A stretch of DNA of 64,000 nt from Astrocystis sublimbata. Lineage: Eukaryota; Ascomycota; Sordariomycetes; Xylariales; Xylariaceae. Position numbers and translations under genes: made by a program. Below the pieces are notes generated by a model. It had not been told where the DNA came from. It saw nothing but the letters and a program-made list of their open reading frames with translations, and did no database searches. The number at the start of each line of letters is the position of its first letter. Position 1 is the first letter of the stretch. Below, piece by piece: positions 46,809 through 60,068 of the stretch. The stretch covers positions 124,001-188,000 of the forward strand of contig JAJNNY010000035.1 in assembly GCA_022453515.1 (NCBI GenBank). Direction: 5' to 3'.

Positions 46809-47935
46809 TCACAAGCTGCTCCTCAGTGCCTTATGTACGGCCGGATGATCCTTAGAGATGACTTCACAGATCTCATCCCAAGTCTTCTTCATTAGGACTT
46901 CGTCTTTGGCCATCTCTCCAATCCTATAACAGCGCTTAGCTCATTGCTCTGTGCCCATATGAAATGAGCAAGGGGTACAATATGGTTCATCACTTACGGG
47001 TAGAGAACATCATTGTGCCAGAAACGACCATGGCTCTCCGGTCCAAGAGCGGTGCCGCTGACGAGGGTACGAGATCCTTGCTCGGCAGTGCGTGCGATGA
47101 ATGAGAGGACTATATTTCCGATGGCCCGCTGCACAACATTGAAATTCCGGCCCAGTTCGGTCTTGCACAGACCTGGGCAGACGGCATTGGTGATAATCTC
47201 TGGCGAACCTGTACTACTCGTAGTTATCTTTGCGATGTGTTGCATGACGGCGAGGCCTGCTAGTTTAACCAGGGCGTAGCTGTGTTCGGAGACCCAGCCC
47301 TTTTCCTCGTTGGATGCTTGGAGCAGGCTTCCACTAGAACCGAGCCATTCGCGCTTAACTAGATCGTGGCCGTGGCTGTTGACGAATGTAAGATGAGGCA
47401 TGCTGCCTTGCGCCGCGGTAGATCGCAGAATGGGCAGCAGCAGAACGGCCATGAGCGCCGTCGAGAGCACGTTGACTTGTACTGCCATCTCCCAGCCAGA
47501 GGCCGACTTTTCATAAGTCGGGTTGCCAAGGCCAGCGTTAAGAAGCGCGACATCAAGCTTATCAGTCAGCTTTTCCAGCTTTTCAACAAAGGCCTGTACA
47601 GAATCAAATGAGGTCAGGTCCACGGTTAAGATGTCGATTTTGGAGTACCCGGTAGCGTTCGTGATGGCTTCTTTCGCTGCCTCTCCCTTGGACTGCGACC
47701 GAACTCCCAGGATCAAGCGCTCTGCGCCAAGGGTAGCATACTTCTGCGCGGCCTGGAACCCTAGCCCAGTGTTGGCGCCTGTGACCAGGACGGTCTTGCT
47801 GGCAAATGATACGTTTGGGTCGGCGGGCGGGTTCTTCGTATCCCAGCGAAGCTTGGTATTCTGAGGCTTGGTGTTTAGATCCGATGGGGGGCCGCCGGGC
47901 CGGGTTTCGGTCGCTGTAATGGTGTTTTCGGACAT
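46809..47935 (-). CDS. Short-chain dehydrogenase/reductase (WW-oxidoreductase-like)
   Basis: Exons 47935-46998 and 46923-46809 give 350 aa. The cofactor motif TGANTGLG is at about 52-59, with LNAG at about 132-135. The active site uses Ser187 in VNSHGHD and Tyr220-x3-Lys224 in YALVK. The post-catalytic loop is CPGLCKTELGR. A polar 45-residue leader precedes the fold. The second exon encodes a 38-residue helical tail (DEVLMKKTWDEICEVISKDH) seen in fungal SDRs of this kind. No membrane helix is evident. It lies on the same strand as the OMT (485 bp) and MFS genes and may act with them in making or modifying a small metabolite. The substrate is unknown. Confidence 0.9.
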
Positions 47936-49511
47936 AGTAAAGATTAATTGCTGAGAATTCAGGGATCATTTGAACGTAGGATTTGGCCAGTCTCTTTTAA
48001 AGGCGCCATGTACGCGGGTGTTAAATTGACCTGACGATATCCGATCAGATCATCTAGCGAAGATTATGCTAAAACGTAATGCCACCAGCGCGGAGTTCCG
48101 CCCGCTACTAGGTAGGAGAAGCCACACCACTTCCCGAACACATCAATGCCAGCATCAGCATGGTGTTACGTCCAGTAGAACTAATCCGAGTTTTCAAGGC
48201 CACCATTGGCCGCCAACTTACACAGCCATGATAGGACAGCCCCCATCAGTTCGCACCTCAGCCACTGATTAACTTTTGACTGCTTAATGAGATTGTAGGC
48301 TCAGTCTTGCAAACGAATGGTGCCTAGAATGCTCCCCAGTCTGAGCTCAACTGCTTACGTCGTCTGCTGTGGCGGCGGCTGTGCATCGTTGCTTTGCTGG
48401 GCTGTAGTCCATACGGGGTCGTCATCTCAAAACAGCCTTGGGAATGAAACTACACATAACTATAAGGTACAATTGGACGGCCTCGCGATACTCATTGGAC
48501 ATTCTCGCTTCTCGTACGACAATCTCGCTCTCTCTTCTCACTCTTGTGTCTTGGACACAGCCCCAATCAAGGGTGGTGTTACGGATCACTACTGCAGTAC
48601 TCTGATAATCGCTCCGATTAGCCCTCAACCACCTGAAGGTTTACCATCAATGATCTATCTGGAGCACGTTCGATAAGATGAGGAAGTCTGTCAGCGTTGC
48701 TTCAGAGGACGACTACTAGCTGATGGATGACTTACATATACAGCGATGACTTCCTCAATGACTTCCAGCTAACTATGGCAATAGGTGAGTCGCAGTTCAT
48801 ACTTACAGCAATGTAGATCGAAATATTTCCTATGAGCCTCTGTTTCCTCTGCAAATTGATTCGCAAGGCATATGATACGCGATACGCTGTTGTGCTATTT
48901 AGAGCATGTTGAAATGCCTCGTTCGGGTACCATTTGCACAACTCTGACATCATGTTCCAGCAATCAATCTATCGAGATACCATGTGTCGAGGCTGCCTTC
49001 GGGGTGAATTTTCATTGCTCAGCCTATAGGGGCTAAGAGTCCAACTGGTGACGATGAGTATGCCTTGTTCACCCCCAATCTTTGCTTGGGTTGGATTTTG
49101 ACCCCCCCTTCATTAGTGTTAGCCCCCAGGGTTTGGACATTCTATGTGAATCATTTTGCGATTGCAGCAAATAGAATCTGGTGATGCTCTTCTTTGAAAC
49201 AACCCCCCTCTAGCTCACACAAGCTTATCGTTACAGTGCCTTTGGCGATGAAAATCTGCAACATCAGACTCACCGGTTAGGCCGGTGTGACTTGGGTGGA
49301 GGCTTGTCGTCGGTGAGAGAAAGCTGTTGGGTGCGCAGACATAGTGTGGTAATAATTATAAATCACTCGAGGCTCTTTATCTGCATTGTTCCTAAACTTG
49401 ATCTGATAGAGTGGCCTACTGATGTTGCTCTATTACTCTAGTTGGCTCGTGTACTGAAATACTTCGGCCAAGGAAGCAAAAGCAAAGAATCGCCAAAGAA
49501 AGCATCTCGCT
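47936..49511. other. Divergent intergenic region
   Basis: This 1.6-kb stretch separates the SDR start (minus strand) from the DUF3433 gene start (plus strand). It should hold both promoters, including TATAAA at 49357. No gene is supported. Confidence 0.55.
49357..49362 (+). promoter_or_regulatory. TATA box of the DUF3433 gene
   Basis: TATAAA lies about 155 bp upstream of the start codon at 49512, which fits a fungal core promoter. Confidence 0.45.
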
Positions 49512-52500
49512 ATGGAGAATCCCAGGAGGGAAGCGTTTTCTGTTTCGTCATTGGCGAGTTCGCTCTCTGGAGGCTCGATATCATCTGAGAGGAATTTTCT
49601 GGCCACCCCTATCAGGCCAATACAGAGTCCAATCCCTGAAAACACAGATCATGGCTTTGTCAATCAGCAGCCATATGCGATCTCGCAGCCTGCTGTTCAA
49701 GAATACCAAGAATCAAATACACTAATTCCAGTCAAAGAACCCAAGAATTCAGACTCAGAAAAAGCGCTTAACGCCCCTAGGCCCTGGCAGGCGGCATATC
49801 TACAAAACAGCCGACTAGTCATCTTTCCGATATGTTTCCTGAGCTTCATCGTCGCAGTCCAAGTCCTCATCCACATCTCCCAAGTCAACGATGGTCTTGC
49901 TACACCCTGGAAGCATCTGCACTACCTGTGGACCTTCGGCCCAATGGCAGCATTGACGTTGGTTGCAGCATTCTGGAATCGCGTGGAGTTTCAGCTCAAG
50001 TCCATTACGCCATGGGCTCACATGGTTCAAGGAGACAGAGCCGACAAAACTCTTCTCCTGGACTATCGATCGATGTTCCAGCCCATGGTGATTGTGACGG
50101 CAGTCAAGTTTCGCGACTGGGCCGTTGCGTCTGCGTCCCTGTGCAGCCTTACCCTTCGGGTCACCATCATTTTATCGACTTCTTTGATCGCACTCACATT
50201 GACCGAGGTCCATGATACTGATGTCCCAGTTGCCCTCCGCTCTAGCTTCGTGGAGAGTGCTGCCAAGCTTGGGGATGTCGCCACACGGTTAGGGAGCCTG
50301 CCTTACTATACAAGTATATATATCTGAACCTTTTCAATTACTTTGATCACAGCCATTCGCTTGACGTAAATACAGTGATTTGCAGCAATGCTACAGACTC
50401 TGATTTGCTCCTTCCGACACCCCGTTGCTATTAGTTTGGAGAGCCGTTTCTAACTGGAATTCTGCAGTGCGTGGATTATCCGAGAGGAAGATTCCCTACC
50501 CGGACGGTACATGGAACAACTATGCATTTCAGCAATTTGCCCTCACTGATATTCCCAATGCACGCTTGAACATCAGTGTAGAGGGGTTCACATCAAGTCT
50601 GTCCTGCGAGCCGGTCTCTTTGAACACAAGCTACAGCAGGTGCGACGAGCTGGACACAGAGCAATTCTGCTGGGCCTTGGAAACCAAGCAATGCCAGTAT
50701 CCGATTCAGCCTGTCGCGGTTACCCCTGATATAGGGCCCGGAGAAGGTGACACCCACAAGCCATCGTTTCGTGGAGCTGTCGGTTTGTCAGGGTGTAATG
50801 GGTCGGAGAAAGCCGCCGATGTGGTCATGTATATGGTATTTGGGGGATTGAAGTCCACTCGCGGAAAGGGAGGTGCCGGCCCTGATCACCACCAACAATC
50901 TGCCCAGATCGCATGTCGAGCGTCGTATGCGATTCACCAGGTGGATGTGACAAGCAATCACACGGGCGTAGTCGACGTTTCCAAGTCCACGACAAGCCCA
51001 TCACGGCACATCGAGGGGCTGGCGGAGGGGAAGATGCTGGAGCTGTACCTCGATTCCTTCGAATCGGTAACCAGCACAAGCTCTATGGAAGTTGACGTGC
51101 CTCTCACAGGAGAACATGGGGAAATCCAATATGCGAAGGTGGACCTCCGCTTTTCCGATGCGCTTGAATTTTCTCGGGCGCCCAATGCCTCGTTGTCCGA
51201 TCTGTTCAACGAATCGTCTTTGGAGGATATCCTCAGTCGGCATTATCAGCAAACCGCGGTGTTCATAGGAAGGTCCGTGTTCTCCACACAAGACGCTCAA
51301 AACATCACTGGCACGGTGGTCTTAGAAAGGGAGCGACTGCTTGTCAGCGCAGCCACGGGTCACACTATGACCGCCCTGCTTGGCGTTGCCGCAGGTTTGT
51401 GCATTATGGTATTGCTAACTAAGCCTGCGCTTTCAAGTCTGCCCAAGAATCCGAATAATGTCATTGAGACCGCACAGCTATTAGCTGGTAGTAAGGAGGT
51501 TCTCGATATACTGTCGGGCGGTGGACCGACATCGAGAGGGACGATGGAGAATCGGCTCCGCCAGTTTGATTTCAAATCTCACACTTTACGATCGGATTTT
51601 ATTTCAGAATCGCCCGGCCAGTTGATTAAGATTTCGGCTTCGTCGAAAGAAGGGCCCCACGAGTTACGCTATCTCAATGCTCCCGCGAAAGTTATGAAAG
51701 CACCATTGGTGCTCAATCTTGTTTCCATAGTCGGCATGCAACTGCTCATTATTGCGACGATTGTCGCTTTGGAGATTATCCTTCGTGTCTCCGGGGATAG
51801 GAATGACTTTGTCGACGTGTCAGATCAGCCATATTTACATTTCGCATGGACGGTGTTGCCCGCGCTGTTCATGTCCCTGGTCTCGATGTACCTCGCGTCT
51901 GTGGACTCGGAGATTCGGTCTTTGACCCCGTACTCGAAACTGAGCAAAGGCTGCTCTATGGCACAAACCATAAACATGGATCTTCTTGATGGATCAACGC
52001 CGCGTCTACTCCGGCAAGAGTATCGTTCCGAATCGCTCGCTGCACTGTCAACCAGTATCTGCATGCTAGCGGCCTCGTTTCTGACGATCTTTGTGGGCTC
52101 GCTTTATAACGTTATCACTCTGCCTGTTGATGCACCCATTAAGATATTAACGGAGTCATCTTTCAACATCAGTAGAGACGCAGATAATCAGGCGAGGGGC
52201 ATCGATGCCGGGCAACTTCCAGACTTCTCATCGCTTACTAGCTCGCTCATCCTCGAGAGCAACTTGTCATATCCCGTGTTTACATATGAAGCCCTGGCAT
52301 TCCCAGAATATTCGATTGCCAGTATGCCCAATATCCATATCGCGTCATCTGATGTTATAAACGCGACTGTGCCAGCCCTTAGATCGAAGATGGCTTGCAC
52401 ACGATACGTCTCATCGGAAATTCACATGGAAGTCGAATCTAACTTCATTCCTGGCATTCCCGCGAATCACCAAGCGATGAGGAAAGTCTTGGCGATAAAC

Positions 52501-53529
52501 ATCGACGGCGAGGAACACCAATCGCGTACGATACCAAGCGCATTAACTCATAACATGGAAATTCCCATAGACGGTAGACCCGATGACGACTGGGTATTCG
52601 GTTTCGCGGACAGCTGCAAAGGCAGCAACGGGCTCGTATGGTGCACGAGCGACTTTCTCTACGTTTGGGGTCACAAGACGAACTCAACCACCCAAGCGGG
52701 GAACCACGTCGCCGCATTGGTCTGCAACGAGACTATCGAGGCAGTTGACGTATTGACTACGTTTCTTGGGCCTCAGCTGAGCATCGACTCATCTTCCCCT
52801 CCGCGCGTCATCAATGACTCGGCGCGAAAGTCAACAGTGAACGTACACTCTGGCAACGTATTCGAGAGCGACAATTGGCTCAGTCCATACGGGAAACTGG
52901 CACAAGGAGTTGCGGCGCCGGGGACATATCTGTGGCCGTTCTTCGATGCGCTGACCACGTCGCGGTATGCTATACCTCTCGCTGACCTTTACAATCACCA
53001 AGAAGACGAGGCGGTCGCACGGGCCATTGTCTTGCATCATGGCATTATTCGTGCGCAGGTGCTGAGCGAGGGATTCCGGGGCCCGGCTAATGCAACGAAC
53101 GCGACGCTTGAGAATCCGCCCGCCGACACAGCAACGGCCAACGACGCCATCACATACAACGGCACCCTGCGCAGAAGCACTGGGCGTCGACGGCTCGCGC
53201 AGGACCCGGCGACTACGCGGGTTCTCGAGGCGCTGCTCGTCGCGACGCTCGTGCTGTCTGCCGCCGGACGATTACTAATGCGGAATACGAAGTTGCTCCC
53301 ACGGAGTCCAACGAGCATCGCTAATGTAGCTGCACTGGTGGCCGATGGAAACATTGTGTCACTACTTCCGGAGAATGCGCAGCTTCTATCGGACGAAGAG
53401 ATCCTAAAGGCGGTGGGTAGTGGGCATATCTTGCGGATGGGGTGGTGGACAAGTAACCCCCAGGATGATGCTTCTCAACGGTTCGGCATCTTTGCCGTTA
53501 GGACTAGCAACGAGTCAGTGTTTGAATAA
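49512..53529 (+). CDS. Large multi-pass membrane protein with DUF3433-type repeats
   Basis: Exons 49512-50313 and 50468-53529 give 1,287 aa, normal for this fungal family of unknown function. The 154-nt intron joins PYYT to MRGLSERKIPYPDG. The first about 95 residues are polar and Ser-rich. Two similar halves follow. Each starts with paired helices (SRLVIFPICFLSFIVAVQVL; VLNLVSIVGMQLLIIATIVALEIIL), then a Trp/Pro-rich helix pair with LWTFGPMAALTLVAAFW or FAWTVLPALFMSLVSMYLASVDSEIRSLTPYSKL, then a large Cys-containing loop with many N-x-S/T sites. A final helix pair is near residue 1195. The loops look extracellular or lumenal. Function is unknown; Sordariomycetes often carry several paralogues. 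The intron acceptor was chosen to skip in-frame stops. Confidence 0.88.
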
Positions 53530-53772
53530 TCACGCTACTGGGGATGGTTGTGTAAGAGGGGCCTTTTCCTTTCGTGCAAATTAGATTGCGAATAGACTTC
53601 TGCTATCTTCTAGAATCCCTGCGGGTTTTACCGAGGATCTAAAGCAAAATAGAATACTATTGTTCATGACCAACTTTGTTGCGGGAACCCCTGACAATTT
53701 ATCTTCGCCTGATATGTCCAGCGCTAGTAGAGGGAGGGTTTTGTCTTGTAACTCCCTATGCTTATTATATAC

Positions 53773-56700
53773 CTAGAAAGCGGACCGATTTCGGATATCC
53801 TGGTATCAATTTATTAGCCTAGGTAAGCTTCTCACAAGGGTGATAAATAGAGTTGGATAGAGACGGACAGAGGTAGATAGACGGACAGAGGTAGATAGAG
53901 ATGGATGGATGTAGATGAGTGTAGACGAGTCTTAATAGGGGTAAACTTTTTTCAAAACTTCGAAGAAAAACCACATACCGAAACCCTCCTCTCCACCTCC
54001 TTCACACTCCTCCCCAACTCCGCCGCAACAACCTCCTTCCTCACCCTCTCAAGCCCCACAAACCTCTCACACAAATCCCCATCAACAACCCCCTTCACCG
54101 GCGCGTAATACCCACGATACAGCAAATGGTCGCGCCCCGTAAGCGCCAGCGCCTCTTCTTCGCGCAGCAGCATCTCGAGGCTCTGGAAGAAATCCACGTC
54201 CTCGCGCGCGACAAAAGGGATGAGCGCACCGAGGGTGCCCTGCAGGCCGCTCCAGAGCAGGACCTCCTGGCCGCCGAGGTTTGTTTTATGGATGCTGGTG
54301 GGTATGTCGCGCGTGAAGAAGTGCGCTGCGAGATGCAGCCTGTGAGGGGTTCCGTGGAGGTATTCGCGCGCAGCACCACCACCACCCGTATCAACCTCGG
54401 CGCTCACATTTTCAGGACACCGAAGAACCCATAGATTCCCAAACTTATCGCCTCCAGCCACAGTCTCGTAGTCGACGAAGTCCGCACACGTCGTCCACCG
54501 CGCAACCGTGTCGTCGACAAAAGGGACTAAGGAATTCGTCTCATGTCTGTAAACGACCATAGTAACGCCGTGCTGCACGTCTCCCACCACAACGCGGCTC
54601 CCCTTTGTCCGCAGCGCCACCACGAGCTGCGGCGCAACGGCGCCTTCGGCTTTGCGCAGAAGCTGCTTGAGGCCCAAGTCATAAATCCTCAGGACCTTCC
54701 CAATACCAGCCAGGAGGCGGCCCTGGAAAGGGGCCAGCGCCAAAGCGGGTTCGTCGACTTTCGTCTTGTGGATAAAGCCCAGGCTGCGCCCGTTGTTTAT
54801 GAATCGGTACACGTGGATATACGCCGCTGAACACTGCCGCGGGCTGCTGGTTACCTCCATGTCTTTTCCTGTTCCGACGACGAGGAAGCTTTCGTCGGCT
54901 TGGCTGGCGAAGGAGACTATGGCTGCGCTGACGGCCGCTTCGTTGCTGGTCAAGTTCAGCTTTTGCAGGACTTGGGGGCCGCCTGCGTCGATGACGCTGA
55001 TGCACGACGCCCATCTGCCGCGCGCTCGCGGATGGTTGAATTGCTCTGCTGGGAGTATCGAGTTAGGGGTATCACTGGCCGCATCTGCGTCATCTAGCAG
55101 TTGCGTGATGAGTTCCGGTGCCAAGGTATTGTTTTCGGATTCTATGGTGTAGAAATACGGCTGATCTGGGTACTTGACGAGCTGGCGTGGGGTATATGTG
55201 AGAGAGGCAGACTTCTGAGTCAAAGCATCTCTGACGTTTTCGATAGAGAAGATCCTGTTGCATTAGTTAGCGTTTGAATCGAGGGATTGGGGCATATAGA
55301 GGGAAGGACTCACCTGAGATGGTCCGAGGAGATCCCAACGATACCCTCTTCACATTGCTCACTGCTGAAACTCCACCCCCATTCTAGAGGCTCGTAGCTC
55401 AGAGGAGTCAACATGAAGCCCCTTTCCGGATCAATATACCCAACAAAAGACTTTGAGCCAAGAGCCAACAGACACGTTCGCTTCTGAATCGTCACCTGAA
55501 ATAGCTTGACTGGTTTCAAGCCCAGAAACTTCGTCTGCGCAGCCGTCAACTCCCCCGTAATCCCATCCAGCACAGTTCTCAGGTAAACCCCCGACTGCAG
55601 GCCAATATGCAGATACACCGTCGACTCGCCCGACGTCGGGTCCGTCATATCCATCAGACCCAGCGCAGAAGGCGCCGCAGTCAGCGCCTGCACAGACCTC
55701 CTCTCCAGCGTCGAGTCCGGATCCAAGCTAAGGATCTGCACCGTGCAGTCGTCGCATCCGACTGCAAGATATGGACTGCGCAATCGACCCTGCGGCACCT
55801 CGCCCAGACTAAGACATGTGATGGCTCCAGACATCTGCTTTCGCTCATCGTATTCGGCCAGCGAGCCGTCGCCATCGCTGTCGACTTCGAAGTAGACGAC
55901 TTCGCCGGAACTGAGGGCTATAACGACCTGTCGCTCGTTGGTAGCGGTGGCGACGATACTGCGATACTGCGGAGCCTCCCACTCGTTGACGTCGCCGTTG
56001 TGGATGTGCCGGATACCCCTGGGATGAATCTGCACCAGACTATCGTCGCCGACGCGTTGCACGGCGAGGGTGGTGACGGAGGTCAGGAAGCCTGAGTCGG
56101 CGACTTGCTTGACTTCTTCGCCGATCTCCATGACTAGCGTCTCGCCAGGCATGGCGATGACAATGTACGTGTCGTATTCTTCTGAACTTCTGCGCTTGAT
56201 GGTCCAGACGGCCGTTGGTTTATCAGGCAGCTGCGAAGCGACGATCTCAGTGGCCTCTAGGCCGTGGCTGAGAGTCCGGAAGCGACTTCTGGCGCCGTTG
56301 CCGCATACTGCGTGGATCTGCGTCGTGTTATCCTCGCCGGTCAAGTTGGTTACATGGGAGTCCAGGAGAGGATTCATGGAATCGAGACTTTCCACCAAAA
56401 CGAGGTTTTCCAACGGCCGTGGGGAGAAGTAGACAGGCTGACACTGAGCATCGAACCTAGCGGGGAAGTCGTCGCTGCTAAACTCGGTTTCCGTATCATC
56501 GTCTCCGAGTTTCTCAAACTGGTAGAAATGATGATTTCCAAATTCAGTCGCGACGAAGAGGAAGCCGCTCTTGAGAATGCAAAGACTAGTCGCGACGGGA
56601 ACCGTGTCAAAATACTTGACCTTGACACGCTCGACGTCCGCAGTCTGATTTCCGACCCCGTCCCCCCGCATATCCAACGTGACCTTGAACAGATCCCCAT

Positions 56701-57700
56701 CGTCCGTCTGCAGCAGGAAGAAAAAGGCATCTTTCCCTCCTTTCAGCTTATGCATCGCGCCCGCGACAACGACGCGTTTCCTCGTCGGATCCTCCGCCAC
56801 CCCTCGCCGTCGCGGGATAGGAACGCGACACGCGTCCTGGCCGGAGTGTCTATACGCAATACTCTCCTCGCCGCAAACAAGCACGCCGCTCGGGCCATCG
56901 TTTCCCCCAGGGACCTGAAAAAGCACCGAAGCCGTTGGGGCCACGGGCTCAGCCCACTTGCGCACCACGTGGTTCAGGCCTAGGTCCAGCTCGTAGTACA
57001 CGAGCTCTACGTCCGGGCGTCCGTCCTGGTCCGAATCGGTTTCCAGCGCTGCGAACACAGGGTTTGCGTAGCCTACATCGAGCGCTACAAGGGAGAAGAC
57101 GAGGGTGCCCGGTCTGTGTGCTTCGAGCGGCGAGGATATCGTGAGCGCCGCTTGGGCGTTGCGGTTGAGGATGTACAGCAGCTTGTTCTTTTCTATGGAG
57201 GCCAGGAGACAGGCGCGGCCTTTGGGGTCGACGGCGAGGTACTGACCTGGGAAGACGCGGCGGACGCCCGATTTGCCGAAGGTCTCCAGGTGGATGCGGG
57301 AGAATACGTTACGGGCTGGTAGAAACTCCAAGATGGCAATGCGGCCTGAGTCGGAAGTCACAAGGATATAGTCTGCGCAAAGTTAGTGGCTTGTTTGTTT
57401 GTGATAATGTATTGAATACAAGGGTGATCAGGAGTAGGGTGATAAGGTAACTTCACCTTTGGAGCTTCCGGCAAGGCGGAACGAAGCGATAGATCGGACA
57501 ATACTAAAAGTATCCTGGGACAAAATCGTTGAGATCTTTCCCAGGTTCGGATCGGGCCGAAGAAGGGTGAGGCGGGAACCGCATGTCGCGAGTATCTGTT
57601 GTTCTTTAGTACCAGAGAATTGGCCGATGATAGCTTGTGTAATACCTGTCGGCGGCTTGATCGTCAACGAATAGAGGAACATGTTGGATGTGGTCGCCAT
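53773..57700 (-). CDS. rse1: Splicing factor RSE1 (SF3b subunit 3 / SAP130)
   Basis: RSE1 is a WD40-like, DDB1-type scaffold of the U2 snRNP SF3b complex, acting in branch-site recognition in the nucleus. Exons are 57700-57457, 57372-55314, 55254-53979 and 53799-53773, giving 1,201 aa, the usual family length. Landmarks are [14 protein letters not shown] near the start, [14 protein letters not shown] at the first splice, and [16 protein letters not shown] [16 protein letters not shown]. Later come [19 protein letters not shown] blocks, and near the end the C-terminal domain [22 protein letters not shown]. The last exon codes only DIRNRSAF and a stop, recovering the conserved terminal motif; it lies behind a 179-nt intron. 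The chosen ATG opens [11 protein letters not shown]. Confidence 0.95.
53861..53896. repeat. Two perfect 18-bp tandem copies in an RSE1 intron
   Basis: The unit AGACGGACAGAGGTAGAT is repeated twice back to back, followed by degenerate AGATGGATG units. It lies inside the last intron of rse1 and is a minor minisatellite. Confidence 0.85.
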
Positions 57701-58489
57701 TGTGAGTTGGCAAATGTCGCATATGGTAGAGTTAAAAAAACACAATGAGACGTAATGATATTACTGCTGAGGTATAGATAAGATGGTTGATTGCCTACGA
57801 CGTTGGTTGCTCGCCTGTCTTTATACTCGAATTTTTGATGCAGTTGGTGTCATGTGCATGTGTCCATCCGCCCCACCTTTTGTCACATTAAGAGTCATTG
57901 GGGCCTATTTGAGTGTTGTCATGACTTTAAGGTGTAACCATTAACCCCTCATCCAGAAAATGTATGGTTATGAGATCAGACATTGTTGAGCTTCAAGCAA
58001 GGTAGAAAGAAGTCAAGTTGGGAGTATGAAATTGATCATGCAGGGTTTCAAATGCTTACAGAAACGTTAAGCGTCAACGTCCAGCAATTGAAGAGGCTAA
58101 AGCGCAAGAACAGGCTACGACATGCCACCATGCAGCGGAATACGTGCAACCGAAAATTTAGTATATAATGATATATATGGCTACAATGCAATCGTGTCTC
58201 AAGAGCCAAAGCTGGCCGGGTATAGGTATTTCTAACAGTAACAGCAACAGCAACAGTAGCAAAAGCAACAGCAACGAGCTGGCAGTACCCGCTTCTGATA
58301 TGTTCATCCCGTGTCTTGTCCTTATGCGATTTCCGTTTCCTCATCTCCGAGATTTCTCTCGTTTACTGGAAGAGCACGATCCCTTTCAGCACAAAAAAAC
58401 AACATGATCGACAACCTTTGAATTATGCTTATTCCTTTTGCGCCTACCAACTCCTATCCGAATATTTTCAATGCGCGTGATAGACCGGT
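57701..58489. other. Spacer between RSE1 start and SSH4 end
   Basis: About 790 bp contains the rse1 promoter and the ssh4 3' UTR. An AACAGC/AGTAGC simple repeat lies near 58230-58273. No gene is seen. Confidence 0.55.
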
Positions 58490-60068
58490 TTAATTCCGGT
58501 TTCCGCCCCTCGTGTGCAAGGCGCTTGTATCACTCCGGGCTCTATCCCTACCAGCGCCTTGGCGTACAGCATCACTGTAACTAGGAATCGGGGGGTTGGC
58601 GGCAGAGGCACCACGACTCCGTGCTGGTGTTCGAATGAGCGGCGCAATATCGCTCTCGGAACCGCTATCGTCGTCGCCGGAATGTTCGGGACTTGTATAT
58701 TCGGGTGGTGGATGTGAGGATTCGTGTATGGCCAGGCCGGCGATGTTGACCACATGGTCTCCGGATTGTACATAGCCATGTAGGTTGGCGCTCCCCTCGC
58801 CCGCTTCGTCCGAGGGAACCAGCTGTGCCAGGGAAATATCCGTTGGGCTTCTCTGCGGCCCTGGGCTTGTGGGCGGAAGTACTCGGTAGCTGCCGCTGCG
58901 CGTCCGTAGATGGCCATTATCTAGTATGGGACCTTGACCGCTATATGTCTGGTATGACTGCGAGTAACTATGGTTTTGCGATGGCGACCCCGGAGTCTCG
59001 TCCTTCCTACGGCCGGTTTCCAGGAGGATGCTGCCCTGTTCGCTTCCATATGGTGGTGGCGGTGCCAGACTGCCCGTCATGGGTGCAAGCCCCCACTTCT
59101 TGACATTGGCCTCTATGAAAACAAAGCCAGCCTGTCCAAAGTTGACGTGAACAGTGCATGGTCCGTTGGCACCGACCGAAGGAAAGAAGTTCTGCGCCTT
59201 CAACCCGTGGACGACATCATCGAGCCGTCTCCCGTTGCGTGTGAAAAAGATTGTACCAGTCCGGGGACGGTAGCCGACGCCGACGACGTCACCTTGAACT
59301 ATCGGTGGTCCGTACGCTGATGGCATAAATGGTTGGTTGTATCTGCGCGCGCCTGTTGATGTGTAGGCGGCAGAGTACTTGTGGTATCCTGAAGACACCG
59401 TTAAACTATGAACGTAGTTATAGATGTGCGTGGAACGTACCTGGAAGCCTGAACAACGGGTAAGGCTTCGTGGACATGCCGATGCTCAACAACGTCGTCT
59501 CGGGCTTCTCGAATATCTTGGCCTCCCAGTAATACACTTCGTTTTGTTTTGGAACAGGCAAATTGCTCATGACTGTACATTCCGAGTCGAAGAACTCGAT
59601 CTCGGTTCTGGCCTCGACGAAACAGTTGGCGATCTCCAGCTCGGGCTCGAACTCCCATGCTGACACACCCTTCTCTTGTATGGCTAGGTATTGCGATAAC
59701 GATATGTCCGTCTGAACCGACTCGGGAGGGTTTCCTTGTATGAAAGCTGGCAACTAATTAGTATGGGCAAAAATGATAGGTGCACGGGCGTCGCATCATG
59801 TGCTTAGCCGCTGGAGGAATAAGCTACCTTTGGCTCTCAGATACTCGGTCCTCTGCATGTCGTCCATCGTCTCCAAGGCCTCGGCCTCTTCCCGTGCAAA
59901 TGCCTGCTCATCATCGTATTCGCCGGGCCGGCCGATACGGTCTAGGAAGATACGACCGGATGCGGTGTGGCGGAAGAAGTAGATGACGAGAAATATGACA
60001 GCTACTATGAAGGCAGAGCCAAAGGACGATAAAAGTCCAATGACGATGCCATCGAGTGGGCTCGTCAT
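58490..60068 (-). CDS. ssh4: Rsp5 ubiquitin-ligase adaptor, SPRY protein of the Ssh4/Ear1 family
   Basis: Ssh4/Ear1 proteins recruit the Rsp5/Nedd4 ligase to endosomal and vacuolar membrane cargo. Exons 60068-59828, 59746-59441 and 59388-58490 give 481 aa. A helix at about 8-32 (IVIGLLSSFGSAFIVAVIFL) gives a single-pass N-terminal anchor. A SPRY domain follows, from VSAWEFEPELEIANCFVE through EVYYWEAKIFEKPETTLLSIGMSTKPYPLFRLPG to VVGVGYRPRTGTIFFTRNG and FGQAGFVFIEANVKKWG. The C-terminal about 200 residues are disordered. They hold two PPxY motifs, PPPY and PPEY, the sites that bind Rsp5 WW domains. The start at 60068 opens directly before the helix; an in-frame ATG at 60215 would add an atypical leader. 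Confidence 0.93.
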
